From NCBI GenBank assembly GCA_011390565.1, contig JAABSC010000001.1:372001-436000 (forward strand): a stretch of DNA of 64,000 bases, given 5' to 3'. The translations under genes and the position numbers were made by a program. Positions 9,178 to 19,025 of the stretch are shown here, one piece after another (the first letter of the stretch is position 1; the number at the start of each line of letters is the position of its first letter). The notes beneath the pieces are model-generated. The model was given only the letters and a program-made list of their open reading frames with translations, was not told where the DNA came from and made no database searches. Source of the DNA: Thioalkalivibrio paradoxus (GTDB lineage: Bacteria; Pseudomonadota; Gammaproteobacteria; Ectothiorhodospirales; Ectothiorhodospiraceae).

Positions 9178-10346
9178 TCGCGCGTCTTGCCCATCCCTCG
9201 ATCTCGGCCTCCCGGCTCGTGCCAGGACTGGATCTGCCCATGCTGTTTGCCGCTGCCGCGCTACTGGGCATCGGTCTGGTGATGGTTGCGTCCGCTTCGA
9301 TGGACCTGGCCAGCCGCAATTTCGGCGAGCCGTTCTACTTCTTCCATCGACAGGTCCTGTTCGCGTTCCTCGGGTTGCTGGCAGGCCTCGTGTTCTGGTG
9401 GGTGCCGCTGCGTCGCTGGGAGACCGCGGGTCCGCTCCTGCTGGTGTTGATCCTGCTGCTGCTGGTGGTGGTGCTGATTCCCGGGGTCGGTCGCACGGTC
9501 AATGGCGCGACCCGCTGGATCCCCCTGGGTGTGTTCAACCTCCAGGTGTCCGAGCCCGTGAAGCTGCTCGTGGTCCTCTACATGTCCGGGTACATCGTTC
9601 GCCATTATTCCAATCTTCGCCTGCACTTCGTCGGATTCATGCGTCCGTTGATCGCGCTCGGACTCGGCACCGTGCTGCTGTTGCTGCAGCCGGATTTCGG
9701 CGGTGCCGTGATCATGCTGGCGATCGGCATGGGGATGCTTTTCCTGGCTGGAGCGAAGCTCTGGCAGTTTGCCGCACTCGGCGCGACGATCGCCCTGGCC
9801 ATGAGCGTGATGGCCCTGGCCACACCCTACCGCGTCGCACGACTGACCGCGTTTCTGGATCCCTGGCAGGACCCCTTTGCAACCGGGTTTCAGCTGACCC
9901 AGTCGCTGATCGCGATCGGCTCGGGTTCGTGGTTCGGCGCCGGCCTCGGGGGCAGCGTGCAGAAGCTCTTCTACCTGCCCGAGGCGCACAACGACTTCCT
10001 CTTCGCTGTCTTCGCCGAGGAATTCGGGTTCGCCGGTGTCGCGGTATTGGTCGCGCTCTTCACGCTCCTGGTCTGGCGCTGTTTCGTGATCGCGCTGCGC
10101 GCGGAGCGCGGCGGACATGCTTTCGGGTCCCATGTCGCCTTCGGCATCGGGATATGGATCGGGCTGCAGGCCGCGATCAACCTCGGCGTGAACATGGGGG
10201 TGCTGCCGACGAAGGGACTCACGCTGCCTTTTCTCAGTTACGGCGGCAGTTCGCTGATCGTGACCCTGGCGGCCATTGGGCTGCTTTCCCGCGTGCAGTG
10301 GGAGGCACAGGTTCCTGTGCCCAGGAACCGGGGCCGGGCGTCATGA
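9174..10346 (+). CDS. ftsW: Septal peptidoglycan glycosyltransferase FtsW (SEDS family)
   Basis: Polytopic SEDS protein that polymerises lipid II at the septum in complex with FtsI. It has 390 aa and about ten membrane helices. SEDS landmarks visible are GRTVNGATRWIPLG (about 103-116), LQPDFGGAVI with the essential aspartate, the long periplasmic loop with PYRVARLTAFLDPW and GGSVQKLFYLPEAHNDFLF, and MGVLPTKGLTLPFLSYGGSS. ATG 9174 is chosen over upstream in-frame ATG 9057, which lies inside murD. It overlaps murD and murG by 4 nt each. Confidence 0.95.
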   Translation: MIARLAHPSISASRLVPGLDLPMLFAAAALLGIGLVMVASASMDLASRNFGEPFYFFHRQVLFAFLGLLAGLVFWWVPLRRWETAGPLLLVLILLLLVVVLIPGVGRTVNGATRWIPLGVFNLQVSEPVKLLVVLYMSGYIVRHYSNLRLHFVGFMRPLIALGLGTVLLLLQPDFGGAVIMLAIGMGMLFLAGAKLWQFAALGATIALAMSVMALATPYRVARLTAFLDPWQDPFATGFQLTQSLIAIGSGSWFGAGLGGSVQKLFYLPEAHNDFLFAVFAEEFGFAGVAVLVALFTLLVWRCFVIALRAERGGHAFGSHVAFGIGIWIGLQAAINLGVNMGVLPTKGLTLPFLSYGGSSLIVTLAAIGLLSRVQWEAQVPVPRNRGRAS

Positions 10347-11431
10347 ACGGGCGTCTGCCGCATATCCTCATCATGGCCGGGGGCACGGGTGGCCACGTAT
10401 TTCCCGGGCTTGCGCTGGCGGCGGTCCTGCGCGATCGCGGCTGCCAGGTCTCCTGGCTCGGCACCTCCCGGGGCATCGAGGCCACGTTGGTGCCCCGGGC
10501 GGCCATCGCGCTGTACACGCTTCCGATCTCCGGCTTGAGAGGCAAACGCTGGACGAGTCTGCTGCTCGCGCCCTGGAAGCTGGGCCTTTCCCTCTGGTCG
10601 GCCTTGGCTTTGATGCTGCGGTTGCGGCCCGACGTGGTGGTGGGTTTTGGCGGTTTCGCCGCCGGCCCCGGTGGCCTGATGGCCGCGGCGCTGGGTCGTA
10701 CGCTGCTGGTGCACGAGCAGAACGCCGTTGCCGGTTTGACCAACCGCTGGCTTGCCAAGGTCGCGGATCGTGTCTTCTGTGCCTTTCCCGGAAGCTTTGC
10801 AGACACGACCGCCGCCACGGTGATCGGTAACCCGGTCCGGCGTGACATCGCGGCGCTGGACGTCCCTGAAAAACGGTGGGCCGGGCGTTCCGGGCCCCTT
10901 CGGTTGCTGGTTCTCGGCGGAAGTCTCGGTGCGAAGACGCTCAACCGCGTGGTACCCGCCGCACTCGCCCTTCTTCCCGGGGAACAGCGTCCGAAGATCC
11001 GTCATCAGGCGGGTGACCGGACACTCGGTCTCGCGCTGGAAGCCTACGAATCCGCCGGGATCGATGCCGAGATCACAGCCTTCATCGATGACATGGCTGA
11101 GGCCTACGGCTGGGCGGATCTGGTGATCTGTCGCGCGGGTGCCTTGACGGTATCGGAGGTTGCTGCAGCGGGTTTGCCGGCCGTGTTCGTGCCCTACCCG
11201 CATGCCGTGGATGATCATCAGACCGCAAACGCAGGCTTCCTCGTTCGTGCCGGGGCCGCCTGGACGGTCGCCGACGCCGATCTGACCCCCGAACGGCTGG
11301 CGGGATTGATGCGTTCGTTGCACCGCGAGACGCTGCTCGACCATGCCGTGAAGGCGCGTGCTGCGTCGACCGCGGATGCCGCAGACGTGCTGGCCGAGGC
11401 CTGCCTGGAAGCGGTGAGGGGTTCGTCATGA
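10343..11431 (+). CDS. murG: UDP-GlcNAc:lipid I GlcNAc transferase MurG
   Basis: Peripheral inner-membrane glycosyltransferase (GT28, GT-B fold) converting lipid I to lipid II. It has 362 aa. The N-terminal glycine loop [10 protein letters not shown] is at 13-22; then [28 protein letters not shown] and the C-domain [10 protein letters not shown], followed by the donor-binding [31 protein letters not shown] region. The frame is open far upstream (9047) because it runs as a shadow of ftsW. The real start is ATG 10343, overlapping the ftsW stop. Confidence 0.96.
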   Translation: MNGRLPHILIMAGGTGGHVFPGLALAAVLRDRGCQVSWLGTSRGIEATLVPRAAIALYTLPISGLRGKRWTSLLLAPWKLGLSLWSALALMLRLRPDVVVGFGGFAAGPGGLMAAALGRTLLVHEQNAVAGLTNRWLAKVADRVFCAFPGSFADTTAATVIGNPVRRDIAALDVPEKRWAGRSGPLRLLVLGGSLGAKTLNRVVPAALALLPGEQRPKIRHQAGDRTLGLALEAYESAGIDAEITAFIDDMAEAYGWADLVICRAGALTVSEVAAAGLPAVFVPYPHAVDDHQTANAGFLVRAGAAWTVADADLTPERLAGLMRSLHRETLLDHAVKARAASTADAADVLAEACLEAVRGSS

Positions 11432-12855
11432 ATTCCAAACCCATCCCCGCTCAACGCCTCATGCGCCGGATTCGTCGGATCCACTTCGTTGGAATCGGCG
11501 GTGCGGGCATGGGCGGGATCGCCGAGGTTCTCCACCAGCTCGGATACCAGGTTTCGGGCTCCGATCTTCAGGAATCCGGCATGACCCGGCGGCTCTCGGG
11601 ATTGGGTATCCCGATCGCGCGTGGCCATGATCCGGCGCAGGTGGCCGACGCGGACGTTCTGGTCGTATCGACGGCGATTGACCCCGCGAACCCGGAAGCG
11701 CGCGCGGCACGGGAGCGCGGCATACCGGTCGTGCGCCGGGCGGAGATGCTGGCAGAACTCATGCGCTTCCGTCTCGGCATCGCCGTCGCCGGTACCCACG
11801 GCAAGACCACCACCACCAGCCTGATCGCCAGCATTCTCGGCGAGGCCGGTCTGGATCCGACGTTCGTGATCGGCGGACGCCTGAACAGCACGGCCAGCCA
11901 TTCGAGTCTCGGACAGGGCCAGTATCTCGTGGCGGAAGCCGATGAAAGCGACGCGTCTTTCCTGCACCTGCAGCCGATGATCAGCGTCGTGACGAACATC
12001 GACGCCGATCATCTGGCCACCTATGGGGGCGATTTCGGCCGGCTTCGCGAGACTTTTCTCGAGTTTCTTCACCATCTGCCGTTCTACGGGCTCGCGGTGC
12101 TCTGCGGTGATGATCCGGAGGTGCGTTCCCTGCTCGATCGTCTTCAGCGTCCGCGTCTCATCTATGGTCTTGGGGAGGACGCCGATGTGCGCGCGATGAA
12201 CCTCCGCCAGGTCGGCATCCGCACCCATTTCGATCTCAGTATCCCGGAGCACGAACCGTTCGCGGTGGTGCTCAACCTTCCCGGCCGGCACAACGTGCTG
12301 AACGCGCTGGCTGCGGCCGCCGTGGCGCACGAGCTGGACGTTACCCCGGACGCGATGCAACGCGCGCTCGAAGGCTTCCAGGGCATCGGCCGCCGATTCC
12401 AGGTGCAGGAGTGCCCGATTCCTGCGGGACAGGTGATCCTGGTCGACGACTACGGCCACCATCCCCGGGAGATCGCCGCAACGCTCGAGGCGGCCCGTGC
12501 CGCGTGGCCGGAAAGACGGCTCATCCTCGTATTCCAACCCCACCGGTTCACACGGACCCGGGATCTTTTCGAAGATTTCGCCGAGGTGCTCTCGCTCCCG
12601 GACGGACTGGTATTGCTCGACGTCTACCGGGCGGGTGAGACCCCGATACCGAGCGCAGACGGCCGGAGTCTGGCGCGTGCGGTCCGTCTGCGGGGACGTG
12701 TGGAGCCGGTGTTCGTCGAGTCGGTGCAGGCCGTTCCCGAGGTGCTTTCCGGCTTGTTGCGGGACGGCGATGTGGTCATCACCCAGGGCGCCGGCGACGT
12801 GGGGCAACTCGCAGCCCGGCTGCCCGGTGCGCTGGGGCGGGAGGGCTCATGTTGA
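11428..12855 (+). CDS. murC: UDP-MurNAc:L-alanine ligase
   Basis: First Mur ligase, adding L-alanine to UDP-MurNAc. It has 475 aa. The N-domain starts [18 protein letters not shown] (UDP-binding glycine loop). The P-loop GTHGKTTT begins at residue 122, [12 protein letters not shown] carries the conserved acidic residues, and the C-domain begins at [10 protein letters not shown]. It has a 4-nt overlap with murG and a 7-nt overlap with murB, whose product supplies its substrate. Confidence 0.96.
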   Translation: MNSKPIPAQRLMRRIRRIHFVGIGGAGMGGIAEVLHQLGYQVSGSDLQESGMTRRLSGLGIPIARGHDPAQVADADVLVVSTAIDPANPEARAARERGIPVVRRAEMLAELMRFRLGIAVAGTHGKTTTTSLIASILGEAGLDPTFVIGGRLNSTASHSSLGQGQYLVAEADESDASFLHLQPMISVVTNIDADHLATYGGDFGRLRETFLEFLHHLPFYGLAVLCGDDPEVRSLLDRLQRPRLIYGLGEDADVRAMNLRQVGIRTHFDLSIPEHEPFAVVLNLPGRHNVLNALAAAAVAHELDVTPDAMQRALEGFQGIGRRFQVQECPIPAGQVILVDDYGHHPREIAATLEAARAAWPERRLILVFQPHRFTRTRDLFEDFAEVLSLPDGLVLLDVYRAGETPIPSADGRSLARAVRLRGRVEPVFVESVQAVPEVLSGLLRDGDVVITQGAGDVGQLAARLPGALGREGSC

Positions 12856-13757
12856 GTGCGGTCGCCAATCTGCGGGTCCGGGGTCGTCTCGAACGCGATG
12901 GGATGCTCGCGCCCCTGACTTCCTGGCGGGTCGGCGGCCCGGCAGACTGGCTGTTCGAGCCGGAGGATGCGGACGATCTCGCGCATTTCCTCGCCGCGAT
13001 TCCCGAATCGCTTCCGCGGATGATTCTGGGCCTGGGCAGCAATGTGCTGATCCGGGATGGCGGTGTTGAGGGCGTGGTGATCCACCTGGCCGGGACGCTC
13101 AACCAGCGCTTGCGCGTGGATCCGGAGCGGGTCGAACTGGGGGCTGGCCTGGCGTGTGCACAGGCTGCGCGTTTCTGTGCCAACGAGGGTCTGACGGGCG
13201 CCGAGTTTCTTGCCGGTATCCCGGGCACCGTCGGTGGCGCCCTGGCCATGAACGCCGGCGCCTGGGGCGGGGAGATCTGGCCCTTGGTGGACTGGGTCGA
13301 AACCATGGACGGCCGGGGTCTGCGTCGAGTGCGCACCCCCGCCGACTACGTCATCGGTTACCGGGAGGCGCGCGGTGCCGACGGTGAGCTGTTTCTTGGA
13401 ACCGTGCTGCATCTGCAACCGGGAGATCCTTCGGCCGCGAAGAAGCGGATACAGGGGCTGCTTCGGGAGCGGGCCGAGCGGCAGCCACTCGGTCTTCCCT
13501 CGTGCGGCTCGGTATTCCGGAATCCGGAGGGTGGGCACGCTGCCGCGTTGATCGAACAAGCCGGGCTGAAGGGACTGCGCCAGGGGCAGGCCGAGGTCTC
13601 GCGCAAGCATGCCAATTTCATCACGCACGACGGACATGCCACCGCAGCCGATATCGAAAGGCTGATCGAAACCGTGCAACGGGAAGTACAGGAGAAGTTC
13701 GGGGTCCGGCTGCAGCCGGAGGTTCGCGTTTTGGGACGCCAGGAGAAGCCGGTATGA
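12849..13757 (+). CDS. murB: UDP-N-acetylenolpyruvoylglucosamine reductase MurB
   Basis: FAD-dependent, NADPH-using enzyme producing UDP-MurNAc. It has 302 aa. FAD-binding features are visible: [28 protein letters not shown], and [20 protein letters not shown]. The catalytic serine is probably Ser221 in CGSVFRNP, equivalent to Ser229 of E. coli. The C-terminal QPEVRVLG carries the conserved glutamate. The short form lacking the E. coli-specific extra domain suggests the type II family. Overlaps: 7 nt with murC, 4 nt with ddl. Confidence 0.95.
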   Translation: MLSAVANLRVRGRLERDGMLAPLTSWRVGGPADWLFEPEDADDLAHFLAAIPESLPRMILGLGSNVLIRDGGVEGVVIHLAGTLNQRLRVDPERVELGAGLACAQAARFCANEGLTGAEFLAGIPGTVGGALAMNAGAWGGEIWPLVDWVETMDGRGLRRVRTPADYVIGYREARGADGELFLGTVLHLQPGDPSAAKKRIQGLLRERAERQPLGLPSCGSVFRNPEGGHAAALIEQAGLKGLRQGQAEVSRKHANFITHDGHATAADIERLIETVQREVQEKFGVRLQPEVRVLGRQEKPV

Positions 13758-14701
13758 CACGAACGTCAACACAGCAGTCCGATCGTTACGGCCGGGTGGC
13801 GGTACTGATGGGGGGCTGGTCCGGAGAACGCGAAATCTCGCTTGCCAGTGGCCAGGCCGTCTTGCAGGCGCTGCAACGCGCCGGCGTCGATGTGGTGGCG
13901 ATCGACCTTACCGAGGCGCGGGCGCGAAATCTGGATCTGCTGGGCTTCGACCGTGCCTTCATCGCGCTGCACGGGATGGGGGGAGAGGACGGAACGCTGC
14001 AGGGTTGCCTCGAGATCGCGGGGGTCCCCTATACCGGGTCCGGGGTTCTGGGTTCCGCCCTCGGAATGGACAAGCTGGCTTGCAAGCGCCTTTGGTCGGG
14101 CACCAATCTGCCCAGCGCCCCCTACAGACTGTTGTCCGCTGATTCCGACCCGGCGTCGGTGGCGGATGCGCTGGGCCTTCCCCTGATCGTCAAGCCGTCA
14201 CGAGGTGGCTCCAGCCTGGGTCTGACCCGGGTCCAGCGAGCCGAGGAGCTGCAAGCGGCCTATCAGGCCGCGCGGACACAGCCCGGCGAGATTTTTGCAG
14301 AGCAGTGGATTGCCGGCCGAGAGTACACGGTCGCCATTCTGGGCAATCAGCCGTTGCCCGTCATCCAGATCGAGACGCCCGGCCACTTCTACGACTACCA
14401 GGCCAAGTACCAGTCGGACACGACCCGCTATCTGTGTCCGCCGCCGCTGGATATGGCTGCCCAGATCGAGTTGCAGACGCTGGCACTCAGCGCCTTCGCC
14501 GCCATCGACGGCTATGGCTGGGGCCGGGTCGATCTGTTGCAGGACGTGCATGGCGAGAACTACCTGATCGAGGTGAACACGGTGCCCGGAATGACCGACC
14601 ACAGCCTGGTTCCCAAGGCGGCCGCGCAGGCCGGCATCGGGTTCGATGAGCTCTGCCTTCGGATCCTCGACACCAGTTTCCGGAATGGAGCAACCGACTG
14701 A
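13754..14701 (+). CDS. ddl: D-alanine--D-alanine ligase
   Basis: ATP-grasp ligase forming D-Ala-D-Ala for MurF. It has 315 aa. Visible features are VLMGGWSGEREISLASG (about 17-33), HGMGGEDGTLQGCLEIAGVPYTG, GMDKLACK, ATP-grasp IVKPSRGGSSLGLTRV, and the C-terminal metal-binding EVNTVPGMTDHSLVPKAA. The frame is open upstream to 13502 inside murB; ATG 13754 overlaps the murB stop. Within the dcw cluster this corresponds to ddlB of E. coli. It shares one base with ftsQ (TGATG). Confidence 0.95.
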   Translation: MTRTSTQQSDRYGRVAVLMGGWSGEREISLASGQAVLQALQRAGVDVVAIDLTEARARNLDLLGFDRAFIALHGMGGEDGTLQGCLEIAGVPYTGSGVLGSALGMDKLACKRLWSGTNLPSAPYRLLSADSDPASVADALGLPLIVKPSRGGSSLGLTRVQRAEELQAAYQAARTQPGEIFAEQWIAGREYTVAILGNQPLPVIQIETPGHFYDYQAKYQSDTTRYLCPPPLDMAAQIELQTLALSAFAAIDGYGWGRVDLLQDVHGENYLIEVNTVPGMTDHSLVPKAAAQAGIGFDELCLRILDTSFRNGATD

Positions 14702-15486
14702 TGCGCAGGATTCGTCGCCAGACGCCCCGAGAGCCATGGGTGCAGCGCATGCGGCCCGCGTTCCGGGCAACCACGCGGGTCTTCGCGGGGATGGCGTTCG
14801 CCGCATTGCTGGTGCTGGGGGTCGGCGCTCTGGGCCGGGTCGACACCGGGTCGCTGTGGAAGATCGAACACGTCGAACTCCGCGGCGATCAGGACCGCAT
14901 CGGGATCCCGGAAGTCGAGCGCGCCTTGGCCGGGCGGGCGCGCGGGTTCTTTGCGCTGGATCTGGACGAGGTGCACTCCGATCTTGCTTCCCTGCCATGG
15001 GTGGAGTCCGTGCAACTGCGCAAGCGTTGGCCCGATACCCTCGAGGTGCAGGTCACACGCCCGATACCGGTCGCGCGCTGGGGCGATGACCGGCTCGTGG
15101 ACCGCCACGGCGAAGTCTTCGGGCCGGTTGACCTCAATGAATGGGAATTCCTGCCTGCACTCGAGGGCGAACACGGGCGTCAGGTGCACTTGATGCACCG
15201 ATACCTGGACGCCTCGGCACGGCTGGCCGATGGTGGTTTGGGCGTGGCCGGAGTCCGGGAGAGTGCGCGCCATGCCTGGAGTATCCAGCTCGAGGGGGGC
15301 GGTCAGGTCCTGATGGGCCGCGATCCCGACCTGGCGCGACTGGACCAATTGGTGGCGTTGATGCCGATTCTGCGCGCACGCCGTCCGGAACCCCTCGAGC
15401 GCGTGGACCTTCGCTACCCGCGAGGTGTTTCCGTCGCCTGGCAGACCAGTGAAGCCGACGCGGAACCAGAGGCAATCAATCCATGA
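14701..15486 (+). CDS. ftsQ: Cell division protein FtsQ
   Basis: Bitopic divisome scaffold that recruits FtsL/FtsB. It has 261 aa: a basic cytoplasmic N-terminus (about 1-28), one membrane helix (about 30-50), a POTRA domain starting KIEHVELRGDQDRIGIPEVERAL, then the beta domain with WPDTLEVQVTRPIPVARWGDDRLVDRHGEVF, arranged as in the family. The C-terminus is RVDLRYPRGVSVAW. It overlaps ddl by one base and ftsA by 4 nt. Confidence 0.93.
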   Translation: MRRIRRQTPREPWVQRMRPAFRATTRVFAGMAFAALLVLGVGALGRVDTGSLWKIEHVELRGDQDRIGIPEVERALAGRARGFFALDLDEVHSDLASLPWVESVQLRKRWPDTLEVQVTRPIPVARWGDDRLVDRHGEVFGPVDLNEWEFLPALEGEHGRQVHLMHRYLDASARLADGGLGVAGVRESARHAWSIQLEGGGQVLMGRDPDLARLDQLVALMPILRARRPEPLERVDLRYPRGVSVAWQTSEADAEPEAINP

Positions 15487-16742
15487 AACGTAAGGCGGGC
15501 CGCAACGTAATGGCGAAGAAGGGCGAACAGGGTCTGATCGTCGGTTTGGACATCGGGACCTCGAAGATCGAGGCGGTCGTCGGCGAGCTGAACGACGATG
15601 GTGGCATCGAGATCATCGGTATCGGTTCCTGTCCTTCGCGCGGACTGAAAAAGGGCGTGGTGGTCAACATCGAGTCGACGGTGCAGTCGATCCAGCGGGC
15701 GGTCGAGGAAGCCGAGCTGATGGCCGGATGCGAGATTCATTCGGTGCATACGGGCATCGCTGGCAGCCACATCAAGAGCTACAACTCCACCGGCGTGGTG
15801 GCGATCCGGGTCCAGGAAGTCAGTGCGGGCGACGTGGAGCGGGTCATCGATGCGGCGCGCGCCATCGCGATCCCGGCCGATCAGCGCATCCTGCATGTTC
15901 TCCCTCAGGAATACATCATCGATGGTCAGGAGGGGATCCGGGATCCGATCGGAATGTCGGGCGTGCGTCTGGAGGCGCGTGTTCACCTCGTCACGGGGGC
16001 CGTTTCCGCCGCGCAGAACATCGTCAAATGCGTGGAACGCTGCGGTCTGCGGGTCGACGACATCATTCTCGAGCAGCTGGCCTCCAGTTACGCGGTGCTG
16101 ACCGAGGATGAGAAGGATCTCGGTGTGTGCCTGGTCGACATCGGCGGAGGGACCACGGATATCGCGGTGTTCGCGAATGGTGCCATCGCCCATAGCGCGG
16201 TAATCCCGATCGCGGGGGACCAGGTCACCAACGACATCGCCGTCGCGCTGCGCACGCCGACCCAGTATGCGGAGGAAATCAAGATCCGCTACGCCTGTGC
16301 ATTGCGCCAGCTCGCCGATCCCGCCGAAACCATCGAGGTTCCCGGTGTCGGGGACCGTCCCGCGCGCCGTCTTTCCCGTCAGACCCTCGCCTCGGTCGTC
16401 GAGCCGCGCTACGAGGAGCTGCTGCAACTCGTTCAGGCCGAACTGCGCCGTTCCGGATCGGAAGAACTGATCGCGGCGGGGATCGTGCTGACCGGTGGAT
16501 CCTCGCGCATGGAGGGCGCGGTGGACCTGGCCGAAGAAGTCTTCCACATGCCCGTTCGGCTGGGGATGCCGCACAGCGTCAGCGGCCTGATCGACGTGGT
16601 GCGCAATCCCATTCACTCCACCGGCGTGGGCCTGCTGCTCTATGCGCAGAAGGCACGTGCCGAACTCGAGTCGCGCCCCATCGAGACCGGGTTCGAAGGA
16701 ATCTGGAACCGCATGAAGAACTGGTTTTCGGGGTATTTCTGA
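15483..16742 (+). CDS. ftsA: Cell division protein FtsA
   Basis: Actin-like protein that tethers FtsZ to the inner membrane. It has 419 aa. Actin-fold ATP-binding parts are visible: VGLDIGTSKIEAVVGE (phosphate 1), CLVDIGGGTTDIAVF (phosphate 2) and IVLTGGSSRMEG (adenosine). The C-terminal amphipathic membrane-targeting helix FEGIWNRMKNWFSGYF is intact. ATG 15483 overlaps the ftsQ stop; a second in-frame ATG at 15510 (MAKKGEQG) would remove nine residues and cannot be excluded. Eighty-three bases separate it from ftsZ. Confidence 0.96.
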   Translation: MKRKAGRNVMAKKGEQGLIVGLDIGTSKIEAVVGELNDDGGIEIIGIGSCPSRGLKKGVVVNIESTVQSIQRAVEEAELMAGCEIHSVHTGIAGSHIKSYNSTGVVAIRVQEVSAGDVERVIDAARAIAIPADQRILHVLPQEYIIDGQEGIRDPIGMSGVRLEARVHLVTGAVSAAQNIVKCVERCGLRVDDIILEQLASSYAVLTEDEKDLGVCLVDIGGGTTDIAVFANGAIAHSAVIPIAGDQVTNDIAVALRTPTQYAEEIKIRYACALRQLADPAETIEVPGVGDRPARRLSRQTLASVVEPRYEELLQLVQAELRRSGSEELIAAGIVLTGGSSRMEGAVDLAEEVFHMPVRLGMPHSVSGLIDVVRNPIHSTGVGLLLYAQKARAELESRPIETGFEGIWNRMKNWFSGYF

Positions 16743-16825
16743 CCCCACCAAGCCCCGTCGCGGCCCGCTCGCCGCACGAGGTTTCTGCAGTACCGATCGT
16801 CAACCGCAGCCATGAGGACACAACA

Positions 16826-17986
16826 ATGACATTCGAATTGATGGATACCTTCAGTCAGAACGCCACGATCAAGGTTATCGGAGTCGGGGGCGGCGGCGGC
16901 AACGCCGTGCAGCACATGGTCTACTCCCAGCTCGAGGGCGTCGATTTCATTTGCGCCAATACCGATGCGCAGGCGCTGAAGAGCCTGGGCGCCAAGACAC
17001 TGCTGCAGTTGGGGAGCGACATCACCAAGGGGCTCGGCGCTGGCGCCGACCCGGCCGTCGGCCGCGAAGCGGCGCTGGAGGACCGTGAGCGCATCCAGGA
17101 ACTGCTGCAGGGTGCCGACATGATTTTCATCACCGCGGGGATGGGGGGCGGCACCGGAACCGGGGCTGCCCCGGTGGTGGCCCAGCTGGCCAAGGAAATG
17201 GGCATTCTGACCGTGGCTGTCGTCACGAAGCCCTTTCCGTTCGAGGGCAAGAAGCGCATGCAGGTCGCGATGGCAGGCATCAAGGCGCTCACCGAGCAGG
17301 TCGATTCACTGATCACGATCCCGAACGAGAAGCTCCTGACCGTTCTCGGCAAACACACCACGCTGCTGGACGCTTTCAAGGCCGCCAACGATGTCCTGTT
17401 CGGCGCGGTTCAGGGGATATCCGAGCTGATCACCCGCCCGGGCCTGATCAACGTCGACTTTGCCGACGTTCGTAACGTCATGCGCGAAATGGGCATGGCC
17501 ATGATGGGAACCGGTTCCGGGACCGGCGAGGACCGCGCACGCAAGGCTGCGGAGGCTGCAATCGCAAGTCCCCTGCTCGAGGATATCGACATCTCGGGAG
17601 CGCGCGGGATCCTGGTCAACGTCACCGGCGGGCTGGACGTCGGCATCGGTGAGTTCGAGGACGTGGGTGAGGCGGTCAAGGCGCTCGCGTCCGAGGATGC
17701 CACCGTTGTCGTCGGTACGGTCATCGATCCGGAAATGAACGACGAAATCCGGGTGACTCTGGTCGCGACCGGGCTCGGTCAGCCCGCACGCCCGGTGCAG
17801 CAGGAGCGCCCGAGTGTGCGCGTGGTCGACGCGGCACCCCGCCGGCAGGCAGGATCCGACCTGGAGGGTCTGGAACGCCCCACAGCGCTGCGTCGGCACG
17901 AAGGCAACCTGGCGATCGATTACGAGGCCCAGTCCGGAATCGACGTATTGGACATCCCGGCTTTCCTGCGTAAACAGGCGGATTGA
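16826..17986 (+). CDS. ftsZ: Cell division GTPase FtsZ
   Basis: Tubulin homologue that assembles the Z-ring. It has 386 aa. The N-terminal GTP-binding [13 protein letters not shown] begins at residue 19, the tubulin signature GGGTGTG is at 107-113, and the T7 loop is [11 protein letters not shown] (catalytic aspartates) near 210-220. A linker of about 50 residues leads to the C-terminal peptide [14 protein letters not shown], which binds FtsA, ZipA and ZapD; a ZapD gene occurs at 24,731-25,519. AGGA about 10 nt upstream supports the ATG. A strong hairpin follows the gene. Confidence 0.97.
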   Translation: MTFELMDTFSQNATIKVIGVGGGGGNAVQHMVYSQLEGVDFICANTDAQALKSLGAKTLLQLGSDITKGLGAGADPAVGREAALEDRERIQELLQGADMIFITAGMGGGTGTGAAPVVAQLAKEMGILTVAVVTKPFPFEGKKRMQVAMAGIKALTEQVDSLITIPNEKLLTVLGKHTTLLDAFKAANDVLFGAVQGISELITRPGLINVDFADVRNVMREMGMAMMGTGSGTGEDRARKAAEAAIASPLLEDIDISGARGILVNVTGGLDVGIGEFEDVGEAVKALASEDATVVVGTVIDPEMNDEIRVTLVATGLGQPARPVQQERPSVRVVDAAPRRQAGSDLEGLERPTALRRHEGNLAIDYEAQSGIDVLDIPAFLRKQAD

Positions 17987-18047
17987 GCGTGGCTATGCAG
18001 GATGGGCGGATTCCTGCAATAATGCTGTCATTGTTGCCGACAGGTCC

Positions 18048-18070
18048 GGACCCGGAGAAACTCCGGGTCC
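18048..18070 (+). terminator. ftsZ-lpxC intergenic hairpin (terminator or attenuator)
   Basis: A perfect 10-bp stem, GGACCCGGAG with CTCCGGGTCC, closed by an AAA loop. It is followed by GGGTTTG, so the U-tract is weak. It lies 61 bp after ftsZ and 34 bp before the lpxC start. It probably reduces read-through from the long division operon into lpxC; complete termination is unlikely given the poor U-run. Confidence 0.55.
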
Positions 18071-18104
18071 GGGTTTGATCTCACTGGCCTGGAGTGATCT
18101 TGCT

Positions 18105-19025
18105 TTGGTCAAGCAGAGAACGCTAAAAAACAGCATCCGGGCCACCGGTGTAGGCCTGCATACGGGCGAGAAGGTCACCCTGACCTTGCGACCGGCTGCG
18201 CCCAATACCGGTGTGGTTTTCCATCGTTCCGATCTGGGCCCGCCGGTGTCGATCCCGGCGACCGCGGAGAATGTGGGTGACACCCGGCTGTCGACGACGC
18301 TCGTCAAGGGCGACGCCCGGGTTTCCACCGTGGAACACCTGCTGTCCGCGGTGGCGGGACTGGGAATCGATAACCTGCACGTTGATGTGAGTGCACCCGA
18401 GGTGCCGATCATGGACGGGAGCGCGGGTCCCTTCGTGTTCCTGCTGCAGTCGGCCGGACTGATGGAGCAGAACGCGCCCAAGCAGTTCATTCGCGTCAAG
18501 CGGGCGGTCGAGGTACACGACGGCGACAAGTGGGTTCGCTTCGATCCCTACGAGGGCTTCAAGGTCGGCTTCTGCATCGATTTCGAACATCCGATGTTCA
18601 CCAGTGGAAGTCAGCGCGCGGAACTCGATTTTTCCTCGACGTCCTTCGTGCGGGAGGTTTCCCGGGCACGGACGTTCGGCTTCATGCGCGACATCGAGGC
18701 TCTGCGGGCCAACCAGCTCGCCTTGGGTGGAAGCCTTGATAACGCGATCGTACTCGACGACTTCAAGATCCTGAACGAAGACGGGCTCCGCTACGAGAAC
18801 GAACTGGTGAAGCACAAGATCCTCGACGTGGTCGGCGATCTGTATCTGCTGGGACACAGCCTGATCGGTGCCTTTACCGGCCACAAGTCCGGACACTCCC
18901 TGAACAATCAGCTGATTCGACGTCTCAAACAGGATGCCGATGCCTGGGAACTGGTGACGTTCGAGGATGAATCTCAGCCCTTGCCGATCTCCTTCGGGCA
19001 GCTGACGCATACCCTGACCGGCTAG
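18105..19025 (+). CDS. lpxC: UDP-3-O-acyl-N-acetylglucosamine deacetylase
   Basis: Zinc amidase catalysing the committed step of lipid A synthesis. It has 306 aa, against 305 in E. coli. With TTG at 18105 as start the zinc ligands fall at His78 (VEHLLSA), His237 and Asp241 (HKILDVVGD), almost the E. coli numbering (79, 238, 242). GGAG at 18091-18094 lies 10 nt upstream. No in-frame ATG or GTG gives a better fit, so the weak TTG start looks real and may keep LpxC synthesis low. The stop TAG forms the end of an inverted repeat. Confidence 0.93.
   Translation: MVKQRTLKNSIRATGVGLHTGEKVTLTLRPAAPNTGVVFHRSDLGPPVSIPATAENVGDTRLSTTLVKGDARVSTVEHLLSAVAGLGIDNLHVDVSAPEVPIMDGSAGPFVFLLQSAGLMEQNAPKQFIRVKRAVEVHDGDKWVRFDPYEGFKVGFCIDFEHPMFTSGSQRAELDFSSTSFVREVSRARTFGFMRDIEALRANQLALGGSLDNAIVLDDFKILNEDGLRYENELVKHKILDVVGDLYLLGHSLIGAFTGHKSGHSLNNQLIRRLKQDADAWELVTFEDESQPLPISFGQLTHTLTG

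Noticed and set aside
9047..10342. Long upstream extension of the murG frame
   Set aside because: It is a shadow of ftsW in another frame. The MurG glycine loop and the ATGA junction fix the start at 10,343.
18018..18023. AATAAT preceded by TGC as an extended -10 for lpxC
   Set aside because: No acceptable -35 is found at 16-18 bp, and any transcript would still have to pass the downstream hairpin. The evidence is insufficient.
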